Below are positions 7,178 to 14,714 of a DNA stretch of 25,223 bases, piece after piece. A model generated the notes under the pieces. It was not told the origin of the DNA, searched no databases, and saw only the letters and a list, made by a program, of their open reading frames with translations. Origin of the DNA: Planctomycetota bacterium. Its GTDB lineage: Bacteria > Planctomycetota > Phycisphaerae > Tepidisphaerales > Tepidisphaeraceae. Location: assembly GCA_023417885.1 (NCBI GenBank), contig JAEZED010000083.1:1-25223 (forward strand), written 5' to 3'. A program made the position numbers and the translations under genes. The first letter of the stretch is position 1. Each line of letters begins with the position of its first letter.

Positions 7178-7930
7178 GTGAACCTCCTGGAAGTTTCCCA
7201 CCTTTCCAAGAAGTATGGCGACCGCACGGTCGTCGACAACGTCAGCTTCACCCTTCAGCAGCGCCAAATCGTGGGCCTGCTCGGCCGCAACGGGGCGGGA
7301 AAGACGACCACCTTCCGGATGATCCTCGGCATGGTTCGCCCGGACGAGGGAAATGTGCTCTTCGATGCCCAGGACGTCACCCGCCGACCCATGTATCAGC
7401 GGGCACGCCTCGGGGTCGGCTATCTCAGCCAGGAGCGCAGCGACTTCCGCCGCCTCTCCGTCTGGGACAACCTCATGGCCATCCTGGAGACGCTGAACAT
7501 CTCCCGCGCCGAACGGCACCGGCGCGCCGAGGAGATGCTGGCGCAGTACGGCCTGACGAAGGTGAAGGACAGCCTGGCCCAGGTGCTCAGCGGCGGGGAG
7601 CGGCGCAAGCTGGAGATCGCCCGGGCGCTGGTCACGAGCCCGAAGCTGATCCTGCTGGACGAGCCGTTCGCGGGGGTGGATCCGGTCGCCAAGGAGGAGA
7701 TCCAGGCGGAGATCCGCCGGCTCAAGAACGAGTTCGGCAAGAGCGTGCTGATCACCGATCACGACGCCGAGCGGACGCTGGAGGTGTGCGACCGGGCCCT
7801 GATCATCGACGCCGGCAAGGTGCTCAAGGAGGGGACGCCCCGGGAGATCATCGCCGACGACACCGTTCGGAAGGTCTACCTCGGCAACACCTTCCGTGCG
7901 GGCGACGACTACGAGCACGCGGTCGCCTGA
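7178..7930 (+). CDS. lptB: LPS-export ABC transporter ATP-binding protein LptB
   Basis: A 250-residue cytoplasmic ATPase that powers LPS extraction with LptF and LptG. Walker A is GRNGAGKT (36-43), the Q-loop is GYLSQERSDFRRLSVWDN (about 81-98), the signature is LSGGERRK (137-144), Walker B is LILLDEPFAGVDP (157-169), and the switch His is in LITDHD (191-196). The Q-loop region and the C-terminal VRKVYLG are typical of LptB and separate it from branched-chain amino acid transporters. Start is GTG at 7178; the nearby ATG runs directly into a stop. It is unlinked to lptA/lptC or KDO genes here, while its likely permease partners are at 1-2376. Confidence 0.93.
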   Translation: MNLLEVSHLSKKYGDRTVVDNVSFTLQQRQIVGLLGRNGAGKTTTFRMILGMVRPDEGNVLFDAQDVTRRPMYQRARLGVGYLSQERSDFRRLSVWDNLMAILETLNISRAERHRRAEEMLAQYGLTKVKDSLAQVLSGGERRKLEIARALVTSPKLILLDEPFAGVDPVAKEEIQAEIRRLKNEFGKSVLITDHDAERTLEVCDRALIIDAGKVLKEGTPREIIADDTVRKVYLGNTFRAGDDYEHAVA

Positions 7931-7992
7931 GGCGCTTTGGCGGATGACGCGGCGTGCAGGCCTCACGCTACCATGACCGCCGGAGAAGCGCC

Positions 7993-9240
7993 ATGCCCCG
8001 GTTACGCCCGCTCGCCCTGATATTGCCACTGCTCGTCGCGCTCGTTGCCCTCCCCGCCCAAGGGCGGAGCACGCAGCCGGCGACACGTCCCGCCACGCAG
8101 CCGGCGACCATTCCGGCCGGGGAGCCGGAGCAGGTGACGACGCTGCTCAGCAACGTCGCCGAGGCCTACGCGCAGCTCAACGGACTGCGCCTCGAGGCGA
8201 CCGTCACCGCGGAGTACGACGTCGCCGGCCGCGCCGAGCGGCACGAAACCGCTTACTCCGCCGCGCTCGGGTCGCAGGGGCGCTTCAGGCACGAGGTGCC
8301 GGGCGAGCTGGTCATCTCCGCGAACGACGAGGCGACGATCGTCTACTTCCCCGGCTCCCTCCGCTACTACCGCCACGAGCGCGACAAGGCCGGCACGGCG
8401 GAGCGCGGCGACGACATCGGGCCAGCGGCGCGCGAGGCGCTGCTGGATCACAATCCCTCCCTGCTCCTGGCGCTGGAGGACGACGCCGGCACGGCCTTGC
8501 GTCTCTGGGGCGCCCTGACGCCGGGCGATGACGAGAGTTCGCTGGGGGTCGGCCGACCGGACGGCACACGCTGGGTGCTGCGCTTCGATCCGCAGACGCA
8601 TCTGCTCCGATCAGTCGAGGTGGACGAGCGCGTCCTGTTCGAGGAGGCGGGTGTCCCGCAGGTCGCTGCCGCGCGACGCACCATCAACTACACGACGATC
8701 GACACCGGCGCCGCCGTGCCCGAGGAGGCCCTGGCCTTCGCACTGCCGGACACGGCGCAGGAGGTCGAGGTGGCACAGTTGCCGGGCGCGGGCAGCCTGG
8801 AAGGGGCGCCGGCACCCGAGCTGTCGCTTCCGGACCTGGCAGGCAAGGTCGTCTCCCTCCAGGGTCTGGCGGGGAAGGTGGTGCTCGTGGACTTCTGGGC
8901 GAGCTGGTGCGGTCCGTGCATCCATTCGATGCCCCATGTGAAGTCTCTCGCGGAGGAGCTCGGGGGAGAGGGCCTGGTGGTGCTGGCGGTCAATCTCCAG
9001 GAGAACGATGCGACGATCCAGGGCTTCGTCACCGAGCACGGCCTGGAGGGGGAGGCGATCCGCGTGCTGCGCGACCGCGACGGCTCAACGGCACGGCGGT
9101 GGGGCGTGACGGGCATCCCGTTCACGGCGGTCATCGGGCGCGATGGCGTGGTGCAGAAGGTGGTGGTCGGGCTCTCGCCGGAGGAGGTCGCCGAGGCGGT
9201 GCGGGCTGCGCTCGCGGAGGAAATGCCAGGGTCCAGATAA
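7993..9240 (+). CDS. Secreted protein with N-terminal lipoprotein-sorting-like domain and TlpA-like thioredoxin domain
   Basis: A 415-residue exported protein. Residues 1-25 form a signal peptide (MPRLRPLALILPLLVALVAL then a PAQG-type cleavage region). A Thr/Gln/Pro/Ala linker (TQPATRPATQPAT) follows, encoded by two copies of a 15-base repeat (8070-8084, 8094-8108). About 45-265 resembles the DUF2092/LolA-like fold (an extracytoplasmic beta-rich domain reporting on oxidised or lipid ligands in other families); this is tentative. About 275-412 is a TlpA/ResA-like thioredoxin domain with FWASWCGPC, the redox pair being Cys306 and Cys309, plus GIPFTAVIGRDG containing the cis-Pro. ATG at 7993 is preferred over an upstream in-frame start because GGAGAAG precedes it and the signal peptide begins there. 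Likely role: periplasmic disulfide exchange; substrate unknown. Confidence 0.85.
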   Translation: MPRLRPLALILPLLVALVALPAQGRSTQPATRPATQPATIPAGEPEQVTTLLSNVAEAYAQLNGLRLEATVTAEYDVAGRAERHETAYSAALGSQGRFRHEVPGELVISANDEATIVYFPGSLRYYRHERDKAGTAERGDDIGPAAREALLDHNPSLLLALEDDAGTALRLWGALTPGDDESSLGVGRPDGTRWVLRFDPQTHLLRSVEVDERVLFEEAGVPQVAAARRTINYTTIDTGAAVPEEALAFALPDTAQEVEVAQLPGAGSLEGAPAPELSLPDLAGKVVSLQGLAGKVVLVDFWASWCGPCIHSMPHVKSLAEELGGEGLVVLAVNLQENDATIQGFVTEHGLEGEAIRVLRDRDGSTARRWGVTGIPFTAVIGRDGVVQKVVVGLSPEEVAEAVRAALAEEMPGSR

Positions 9241-9247
9241 TCCTGCG

Positions 9248-9267
9248 CTTCCCCTTCGTGGGGGAAG
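9248..9267 (+). terminator. Hairpin after the thioredoxin-domain gene
   Basis: CTTCCCC (9248-9254) pairs with GGGGAAG (9261-9267) around a 6-base loop, starting 7 bases after the stop codon. There is no clear T-run, so terminator function is tentative. Confidence 0.4.
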
Positions 9268-9417
9268 GCGGGTGGCGTTGATGGCCGATGAAGGGAGGAC
9301 CGAGCCACAACCGCGAGGTTGCGGCGACGGCGATACGTGCAGTTGTGTGTGCGCTGCACCTGACATTGCGATCCGGGTAGGTGGCTGGGGCCGCCTGCCG
9401 GGCGCGAAGCAGGGGCC

Positions 9418-10959
9418 ATGAACGACGCACTGCTGGCAAAAATCGAAGCCTGTCCGTGCCTGCCGAGCCTTCCCACGGTCGCGGTCGACGTGCTGAACTT
9501 GATCAAGTCGCCCGACATCGAGATGCGGCGGCTCGCGGAGGTCATCGAAAAGGACCCCGCCCTCGTCGCCCGCCTGCTCAGGACGGTGAACTCCAGCTAT
9601 TACGGGCGCAGCCAGAAGATCGCCACCGTCAACCAGGCGCTGGTGACCCTCGGCATGCACTCGGTCAAGACCCTCGTGCTGGGCTTCTCGCTCGTCGAGA
9701 CGCTGCGTGACTGCGCCGCCGCCGGGTTCGACCACCGCCGCTACTGGCGGCACAGCTTCCACACCGCCTGCGCCGCGCGCAATCTCGCGCGGGCGACGCG
9801 CATCTCGGAGGCGGACGAGCTCTTCGTCGGCGGCCTGCTTTCAGGCATCGGCATGCTGGTGATGGACGCCACGCTGGGCCGGCGTTACGGAGACGTCTGC
9901 CGCAAGGTGCCGAGCCACGTCGACCAGGCGTCGATGGAGATGGACGCCTTCGGCACGCACCACGGCGAGGTCGGGGGGTTCATGGCGCAGAAATGGAAGC
10001 TGCCCGCAGAGTTGGCGGGGCCGATCGCCTGGCATGTCGAGCCGTACAAGGCGCCCGACGAGCAGACGTCGCGGCTGGCCCGGCTCATCTTCGTCGCCGA
10101 GCGCTGCGCCGATGTCTTCGTCGACCCGGAACCGGCGCCGGCGATCAGCGACGTCCGGCAGTACCTCGTCGAGCTCCAGGGGGAAGCCACGGAGGGATGG
10201 GCCGACTCGCTGCTCTCGACGATCGGCCAGTCCACCAGCGAAGCGGCCGCCGCGTTCGAGTTCAATATCGGGCCGGAGATCCGCTACGAGAAGATCCTGC
10301 GCGACGCGAACGAGGCGCTGGTCGAGCTGACTTTGGCGACGCGCCACGAGGCGGACTCGATGCAGAAGAAGGCCCACCAGCTCGAGCTGGCCTTCCAGGC
10401 GCGCGAGCGTGCCATGCAGGCCCTGCGCGAACGCGCCACGACCGACTCCCTCACCGGCCTCGCCAACCGCGCCGAGTTCGACCGATTCCTGGCCGAGGAG
10501 CTGGCAAACGCCGCCGAGGCGGAGCGGCCGTTGGCGCTGGTCATGATCGACCTGGACAGCTTCAAGCAGCTCAACGACACGCACGGTCATCCGGCCGGCG
10601 ACGCGGTGCTGCGCCACGTCGGCCTGCTCCTGCGCAGCGCCGTCACCAACGAGGACCTGGCCGCCCGGTACGGCGGAGAGGAGCTGGCGCTGGTGCTCCC
10701 GAACGTCAACCGCGCCTCCGCCGGCGCGCTTGCGGAGCACCTGCGGCGCACGCTCGCCGGGCATCCGATCGACGTCGGCGGGGCGAAGGTGGTGGTCACC
10801 GCCAGCTTCGGCGTCGTCGCCTACGAGCCGCAGAGCCTGATGGACCAGCCGGAACTGCTTGTCCGTGCTGCCGACCGGGCGCTCTACCACGCCAAGCAGA
10901 GCGGGCGCAACCGCGTGAAGCTCTTCAGCCTCTCCTACGGAAGCTCTCGCGCCGCCTGA
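9418..10959 (+). CDS. HDOD-GGDEF domain signalling protein (putative diguanylate cyclase)
   Basis: A 513-residue cytoplasmic protein. The N-terminal HDOD domain (about 5-210) has the expected pattern CLPSLPTVAVDVLNLIKSPD, IEKDPALVARLLRTVNS and a later HHGEVGGFMAQKWKLP. A helical, probably coiled-coil linker at about 300-345 leads to a GGDEF domain (about 345-508). The active loop is RYGGEELALVLPN, with GGEEL at 419-423, so catalytic residues for making c-di-GMP are intact. The RxxD inhibitory site that normally precedes it is absent: the position reads TNED. Expect no classical product inhibition. Start is ATG at 9418; the Shine-Dalgarno is weak (GCAGGGG). Its stop is 6 bases from that of the convergent dehydrogenase. 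Input signal and pathway are unknown. Confidence 0.92.
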   Translation: MNDALLAKIEACPCLPSLPTVAVDVLNLIKSPDIEMRRLAEVIEKDPALVARLLRTVNSSYYGRSQKIATVNQALVTLGMHSVKTLVLGFSLVETLRDCAAAGFDHRRYWRHSFHTACAARNLARATRISEADELFVGGLLSGIGMLVMDATLGRRYGDVCRKVPSHVDQASMEMDAFGTHHGEVGGFMAQKWKLPAELAGPIAWHVEPYKAPDEQTSRLARLIFVAERCADVFVDPEPAPAISDVRQYLVELQGEATEGWADSLLSTIGQSTSEAAAAFEFNIGPEIRYEKILRDANEALVELTLATRHEADSMQKKAHQLELAFQARERAMQALRERATTDSLTGLANRAEFDRFLAEELANAAEAERPLALVMIDLDSFKQLNDTHGHPAGDAVLRHVGLLLRSAVTNEDLAARYGGEELALVLPNVNRASAGALAEHLRRTLAGHPIDVGGAKVVVTASFGVVAYEPQSLMDQPELLVRAADRALYHAKQSGRNRVKLFSLSYGSSRAA

Positions 10960-10965
10960 GCCTCC

Positions 10966-11931
10966 TCACGGCGCCGGCCACTCGGGCGCCTCCCCCTCCA
11001 GCACGCGCATCACGTCGCGCACGACCCAGCTCATGTTCTCCAGCGCGCGGTGCGTGCGCGAGGCCATGTGCGGCGTCATGTGGACGCGATCGCGGTGATC
11101 GCGCAGCAGGTGCGCATACACGCTGTCCGCCGGTGGGGGCTCCGGGTCGTAGACGTCCAGCGCCACCCCCACGAGCCTGCCGCCGCGGAGCAGCGGATCC
11201 AGGGCCGCGGCGTCGAGGATGAAGCCGCGGCTGGTGTTGATCAGCCAGCGGAACCCGCCCTGCCCGAGGGTGCGAGCGTCCAGGAGGTGCCTGTTACCGG
11301 GCCTTGCGTCGACGTGGGCGCTGAGGATGTCGCAGCCTTCCAGCAGCTCATCGAACGACACCGGCCGAGCCGGCGAGTCCACCTGCGACGCGACGTCCGC
11401 CAGGTCGTGGTAGATCACCTCCATGCCGAATGCCCCGTGCGCCGCCCGCGCCAGCCGCCGGCCGACGCGCCCCATGCCGAGGATGCCAAGCCGGAGGTCG
11501 CAGAGCTGCTCCCCGGCGCTGTGGCGCATCTGCTTGAAGTGCTCCGGCGTGAAGGGCTCCAGCGCGTTCTCCCACCAGGGACGCACCAGCCTCACCATCA
11601 GGCCGATCACCAGCTCCACAACCGCCTGGGTGTTCGCGTCCGGCGTGTAGACCACCTGCACGCCTCGCTCCCGGCAGGCGGTCACGTCGATGCTCTCCAA
11701 CCCCACGCCGCCCCGTCCCACCACCTTCAGCCGCGGGGCGCTTGCGAGCAACGCCGCGTCCACGCGCGTGTAGGTGCGCACGACCATCGCGTCCGCGCGT
11801 TCCAGCGCCGGCGCAAAGGCCGCTTCGTTTGGACCTGCCTCGATCACCTCGGCGCGCTCGCGCAGCCAGGCCAGCGGCGCCGCCGCCGAGCCTTCGGTCA
11901 CGAGCACCACCGGACGCTCCGACTCGCTCAT
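10966..11931 (-). CDS. D-isomer-specific 2-hydroxyacid dehydrogenase family protein
   Basis: A 321-residue NAD(P)-dependent oxidoreductase of the family that includes D-3-phosphoglycerate and D-lactate dehydrogenases. A Rossmann motif LGILGMGRVGRRLA lies at about 147-160. The catalytic set is present: Arg in NTSRG (about 232-236), Glu in ALDVYDPEPP (about 258-267), and His in MTPHMAS (about 283-289). Near the N-terminus GRGGVGLESIDVTACRERGV is the typical substrate-domain signature. There is no C-terminal ACT domain, so it is not a regulated SerA of the long type. Substrate cannot be told from sequence; phosphoglycerate, glyoxylate or another 2-oxoacid are all possible. Start is ATG at 11931, giving the standard length. 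Confidence 0.9.
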   Translation of the reverse strand: MSESERPVVLVTEGSAAAPLAWLRERAEVIEAGPNEAAFAPALERADAMVVRTYTRVDAALLASAPRLKVVGRGGVGLESIDVTACRERGVQVVYTPDANTQAVVELVIGLMVRLVRPWWENALEPFTPEHFKQMRHSAGEQLCDLRLGILGMGRVGRRLARAAHGAFGMEVIYHDLADVASQVDSPARPVSFDELLEGCDILSAHVDARPGNRHLLDARTLGQGGFRWLINTSRGFILDAAALDPLLRGGRLVGVALDVYDPEPPPADSVYAHLLRDHRDRVHMTPHMASRTHRALENMSWVVRDVMRVLEGEAPEWPAP

Positions 11932-11964
11932 GGCGCCAGTGTAGCGGCGGGGCGGGGAAGCCAG

Positions 11965-12507
11965 TCAGGCGCGCTCGATGAGATCGACGTATGACTCCGG
12001 CACGTCGTCCACCACCTGGAAGACGCCACGCCAATGCGCCAGTCGCCTGCGCGCCTCGTCTTCATTCAGGTCGCTCCCCAGCACCGCTTCGATCTCGATG
12101 AAGTCCCCAAGCTCCTCCACCTCGTCAAGGTGCAGGCGCACGGCACCGTCCATAAGCAGCGTCCGGCGCTTGTTCACGACCGCCCGCACCCCCAGCGCGC
12201 TCGCCAGCGCCGCCTCCAACGCTTCGGCCTCCTCGACCGGAACAGCGCGGTAGGTGCTCACCCGCTCCGTCGAGGCATCCGGACGCTCGTAGGCGATCAG
12301 TTCGCTCCGCCGGGCCGACTCGGAGAGAATCGTCCGAAGCTTCAGCCGGCCGTGCGGCACGGCAAAGTAGACGTCCCGCTGGAGCAGGACGGCCGCCGGC
12401 CGGGCGCCGGCGTTCACGGCGGCGGCGTGGGCGGTGAGCAGATCGTCGCAGCGGAACTTCTGCTCGACGTTCTGTCGTGGTGGCTGGGATGATTGGCTCG
12501 AGGTCAT
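11965..12507 (-). CDS. CYTH-domain protein (class IV adenylate cyclase / thiamine-triphosphatase-like)
   Basis: A 180-residue CYTH-superfamily protein; members bind organic or inorganic triphosphates in a beta-tunnel with divalent metals. Features seen: NVEQKFRC at about 13-20 (the ExExK strand in its NVExK variant), LQRDVYFAVPHGRLKLRT at about 43-60, ELIAYERPD, VVNKRRTLLMDGAVRLHLDEVEELGDFIEIE at the C-terminal half (basic and acidic tunnel residues). This matches CyaB-like proteins often labelled class IV adenylate cyclase, but most such bacterial proteins are of unproven activity. ATG at 12507 gives the usual length; upstream open frame is not family sequence. It is 33 bases upstream of, and in line with, the dehydrogenase gene. 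Confidence 0.85.
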   Translation of the reverse strand: MTSSQSSQPPRQNVEQKFRCDDLLTAHAAAVNAGARPAAVLLQRDVYFAVPHGRLKLRTILSESARRSELIAYERPDASTERVSTYRAVPVEEAEALEAALASALGVRAVVNKRRTLLMDGAVRLHLDEVEELGDFIEIEAVLGSDLNEDEARRRLAHWRGVFQVVDDVPESYVDLIERA

Positions 12508-12591
12508 CTGATCGATGGATCGGGCGCGGGATTCGCTGGCGTTATGGCACCCGTTTGGACGCCTGCGTGGGCGTCGCCGGGGCGCCGTGGC

Positions 12592-12620
12592 TTGATGGAA
12601 TGGCCCTGCGAGTCTATCGT
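12592..12620 (+). promoter_or_regulatory. Candidate promoter for accA
   Basis: TTGATG (12592-12597), a 17-base spacer and TATCGT (12615-12620): four of six matches in each box. It would give a leader of about 145 bases before the accA ATG at 12771. It lies in the 263-base divergent gap with the CYTH gene, which shows nothing else clear. Confidence 0.4.
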
Positions 12621-12770
12621 ACGCGTCTGTCGCCCCTGCCCCGCGGGCCGAACCTCGGGTGCATGCCGCTGAACCGGGCCCGTCCGCCGCGACGAGATCC
12701 CGCCGACCTGCACCCGGGTTTGCGTTATCTTGCCTATCCGTCCAGGGCCCGCGCCTGTTGAGGGTTGTCC

Positions 12771-13949
12771 ATGAGCAAGTCGCTGACGCTGCACGGCCGT
12801 AACGACGCCGCTCGGAATGAATCGACCGAGCCCCAGGCAGCGGAGGCCGGCGATGCGCTCGATCCGGCACAATCGAATGGTCAGGCCGACCTTCCAGCCG
12901 CCCCGGACGGTGATGCCGGCCCGCCCCAGGAGCCTGCGCTGCTGCGCGACAACGGCTCGCGCCACATACTCCCGTTCGAGCGGCCGCTCGCCCAGTTTGA
13001 GCAGCAGATCGCCGATCTCGAGCGCATGCAATCGGGCAAGCAGGTCGACTACACGGCAGAGCTTCGCCAGTTGCGCGAAAACTACACCCGCCTTCTCCGC
13101 AAGACCTACGACGGGCTCTCGGCGTGGGAGACGGTGCAGGTCGCACGCCACCCGCAGCGACCTCTCTTCCTCGACTACGTCGAGCAGATCTTCCGCGAGT
13201 TCCGCGAGATCCACGGCGACCGCCGTTACGGGGACGACTACGCCATCCGCTGCGGCCTGGCGAAGATCGGCGGCCACAAGGTGATGCTCGTCGGGCATCA
13301 CAAGGGGCGGGACACGAAAGAGAAGATCCGCTGCATGTTCGGCCTTGCCAACCCGGAGGGGTACCGCAAGGCGCTGCGCGCCATGAAGCTGGCGGAGAAG
13401 TACAGGCTCCCGATCGTCACCCTCGTCGACACGCCCGGCGCCTACCCGGGCATCGGCGCCGAGGAGCGCGGGCAGGCCGAGAGCATCGCCGTCAACCTCA
13501 TGGAGATGGCCCGCCTGAAGACGCCGATCGTGAGCGTGATCATCGGGGAAGGGGGCAGCGGGGGAGCGCTGGGCATTGCGGTGGCGGACCGCGTGGCGAT
13601 GAGCCAGTATGCGTGGTACAGCGTGATCAGCCCAGAAGCGTGCAGCAGCATCCTGTTCAAGGACGGCACCCAGGCGGCGCGCATGGCCGAGGCGCTGAAG
13701 CTGACCAGCAAGGATCTCAAGCGCCTCGGCGTCATCGACGCCGTCGTGCCCGAGCCGTTGGGTGGCGCGCATCGCGACCCGCACCAGGCGGGGCACCACC
13801 TGGAGCAGTACCTCGCCAAGACGCTGCGGGAACTGAAGCGGATCAAGATCGACGATCTGCTCCCGGCGCGCTACGAGAAGTTCCGCAGGATGGGGGAGTT
13901 CACCGAGCCCACCGCCGCCGCGGCCGCAACGGCGCGCACGGCCGGGTGA
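12771..13949 (+). CDS. accA: Acetyl-CoA carboxylase carboxyltransferase subunit alpha
   Basis: AccA with AccD transfers the carboxyl group from biotin carboxyl carrier protein to acetyl-CoA, the first step of fatty acid synthesis. The 392-residue protein has the AccA core from about residue 62 (PFERPLAQFEQQIADLE) through WETVQVARHPQRP, REIHGDRRYGDD, MFGLANPEGYRKALR, VDTPGAYPGIGAEERGQAE and IIGEGGSGGALGI, the last two being the oxyanion and CoA-binding regions. E. coli AccA is 319 residues; the extra length is a disordered Ala/Pro/Glu-rich leader of about 60 residues plus a short Ala-rich tail. ATG at 12771 follows GAGGG. accD is not in the window. A strong terminator follows the stop. Confidence 0.95.
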   Translation: MSKSLTLHGRNDAARNESTEPQAAEAGDALDPAQSNGQADLPAAPDGDAGPPQEPALLRDNGSRHILPFERPLAQFEQQIADLERMQSGKQVDYTAELRQLRENYTRLLRKTYDGLSAWETVQVARHPQRPLFLDYVEQIFREFREIHGDRRYGDDYAIRCGLAKIGGHKVMLVGHHKGRDTKEKIRCMFGLANPEGYRKALRAMKLAEKYRLPIVTLVDTPGAYPGIGAEERGQAESIAVNLMEMARLKTPIVSVIIGEGGSGGALGIAVADRVAMSQYAWYSVISPEACSSILFKDGTQAARMAEALKLTSKDLKRLGVIDAVVPEPLGGAHRDPHQAGHHLEQYLAKTLRELKRIKIDDLLPARYEKFRRMGEFTEPTAAAAATARTAG

Positions 13950-13984
13950 GTATGTCAGTGAATCGATACGAAACTAACGAACGC

Positions 13985-14025
13985 CGCGGCGGCCCCGACA
14001 GCGGGCCGCCGCGTCGTCCTTTTTG
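13985..14025 (+). terminator. Strong intrinsic terminator, probably bidirectional
   Basis: A perfect 11-bp GC-rich stem (13985-13995 with 14003-14013) has a 7-base loop and is followed by TCGTCCTTTTT. On the opposite strand the stem is followed by GTTCGTTAGTTTCG, also T-rich. It therefore can end both accA and the convergent micro-lipoprotein gene at 14045-14167. Confidence 0.85.
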
Positions 14026-14044
14026 AGCAGGGGGTCGACGTCGG

Positions 14045-14167
14045 CTACAGGTCCAGCTCGGCCTCGCCGTCGTCGTCATCGAAATTGCAGCCGCTCATCG
14101 TCGCGCCGGCGGCGGGGACGGCGAGCAGCGCCAGGAGGAGCAGGAACAGTCGAAGCAGCTTCTTCAT
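14045..14167 (-). CDS. Micro-lipoprotein 1 of a tandem family (40 aa)
   Basis: A very short gene. The 40-residue product starts MKKLLRLFLLLLALLAVPAA, a good signal peptide. It is followed by GATMSGC, a lipobox-like site with Cys27, and a 14-residue mature tail CNFDDDDGEAELDL ending at TAG. CGGAG lies 6-10 bases before the ATG at 14167, supporting translation. The two genes upstream (14337-14456, 14574-14714) encode the same plan: signal peptide, Gly-Cys, short gap, DDDG, acidic end. The chance of three such frames in a row is small, so I treat them as real. Expected fate is lipidation at Cys and anchoring in a membrane. Function unknown; the -3 residue (Met) is not the ideal Leu. Confidence 0.75.
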   Translation of the reverse strand: MKKLLRLFLLLLALLAVPAAGATMSGCNFDDDDGEAELDL

Positions 14168-14272
14168 GAGGTCTCCGGTGTAAGAGAAGAGGGACACCAG
14201 GGCCTCGCAAAGGTCGTGCCGGGAAGCCGCCGAACGGGACTGCCCAGATTCACTTCAGGGTTGAACGAGGAA

Positions 14273-14299
14273 CGCCCGGCTCGGGTGAGGAGCCGGGCG
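14273..14299 (-). terminator. Hairpin downstream of micro-lipoprotein gene 2
   Basis: Perfect 10-bp stem CGCCCGGCTC (14273-14282) with GAGCCGGGCG (14290-14299), 7-base loop. On the minus strand it is followed by TTCCTCGTTC, moderately T-rich. It separates genes 1 and 2, suggesting they are transcribed separately. Confidence 0.55.
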
Positions 14300-14336
14300 C
14301 TCAGTTTGATGTTTGGCTCGTATCGAGCCGGGCGAA

Positions 14337-14456
14337 TTACTCGCCGACGTCGAGGCTGGCGCCGTCATCGTCAACTTCGCCCTCGCAGCCGACACTCACG
14401 CCGGCGAGCGGGACCATGATCAGCGCCATCACGAGCAGCCAACGCATACGCTTCAT
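14337..14456 (-). CDS. Micro-lipoprotein 2 of a tandem family (39 aa)
   Basis: The 39-residue product begins MKRMRWLLVMALIMVPLAG and reaches Cys24 in GVSVGC. The mature tail is 16 residues: CEGEVDDDGASLDVGE, then TAA. A strong Shine-Dalgarno, AAGGAG, lies 7 bases before the ATG at 14456. It shares DDDGAS(L/I)D with gene 3 and DDDG with gene 1, and the VP-x-AG end of its signal peptide is like gene 1. The -3 residue (Ser) is unusual for a lipobox, so cleavage by ordinary signal peptidase or retention as a membrane peptide is also possible. An inverted repeat, GGCTTG/CAAGCC (14491-14508), lies 35-52 bases upstream and could be a regulatory site. Confidence 0.75.
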   Translation of the reverse strand: MKRMRWLLVMALIMVPLAGVSVGCEGEVDDDGASLDVGE

Positions 14457-14540
14457 AGGAAGCTCCTTCCTGGGGAACGGGGATCAGCAGGGCTTGAACA
14501 CACAAGCCTCCGCACTTTCAAGTGAATCTTCAAACGTCAT

Positions 14541-14564
14541 GCCGCCAGCCTCAGCGCCGGCGGC
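14541..14564 (-). terminator. Hairpin downstream of micro-lipoprotein gene 3
   Basis: GCCGCC (14541-14546) pairs with GGCGGC (14559-14564), extendable inward with one mismatch. On the minus strand it is followed by ATGACGTTTGAAG, only weakly T-rich. Confidence 0.35.
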
Positions 14565-14573
14565 GTTTCAGCC

Positions 14574-14714
14574 CTAGTCGTTCTGAGCGTCGGGCGGAAT
14601 GTCGATCGAAGCGCCATCGTCATCGGCCGACGCCTCGCAGCCAATCACGGCCAGGGCGGGCATCAGCAGCAGCAGCAGGGCCAACGGGCCCATCCAACGG
14701 CGGAGCGTGGTCAT
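14574..14714 (-). CDS. Micro-lipoprotein 3 of a tandem family (46 aa)
   Basis: The 46-residue product starts MTTLRRWMGPLALLLLLMPA, followed by LAVIGC, the best lipobox of the three (Val-Ile-Gly-Cys, Cys26). The mature tail is 21 residues: Cys-Glu-Ala-Ser-Ala, then DDDGASIDIPPDAQND, then TAG. AAGGA lies 7 bases before the ATG at 14714. Signal peptide, Gly-Cys and DDDGAS(I/L)D match gene 2, so the genes are paralogues by duplication. This is the longest and first copy in transcription order. No catalytic domain can fit; a structural, metal-binding or signal-peptide role are all possible but unsupported. Confidence 0.75.
   Translation of the reverse strand: MTTLRRWMGPLALLLLLMPALAVIGCEASADDDGASIDIPPDAQND

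Noticed and set aside
9281..9421. Small Cys-containing frame (MADEGRTEPQ...) in the gap before the HDOD-GGDEF gene
   Set aside because: No Shine-Dalgarno of note, overlaps the next start, and no signal peptide or motif; openness is expected in this GC content.
14246..14529. 10-base inverted repeat AGATTCACTT (14246-14255) / AAGTGAATCT (14520-14529) flanking micro-lipoprotein gene 2
   Set aside because: One 10-base match within about 700 bases is not unlikely by chance, there is no target duplication or transposase, so I do not call a mobile unit.
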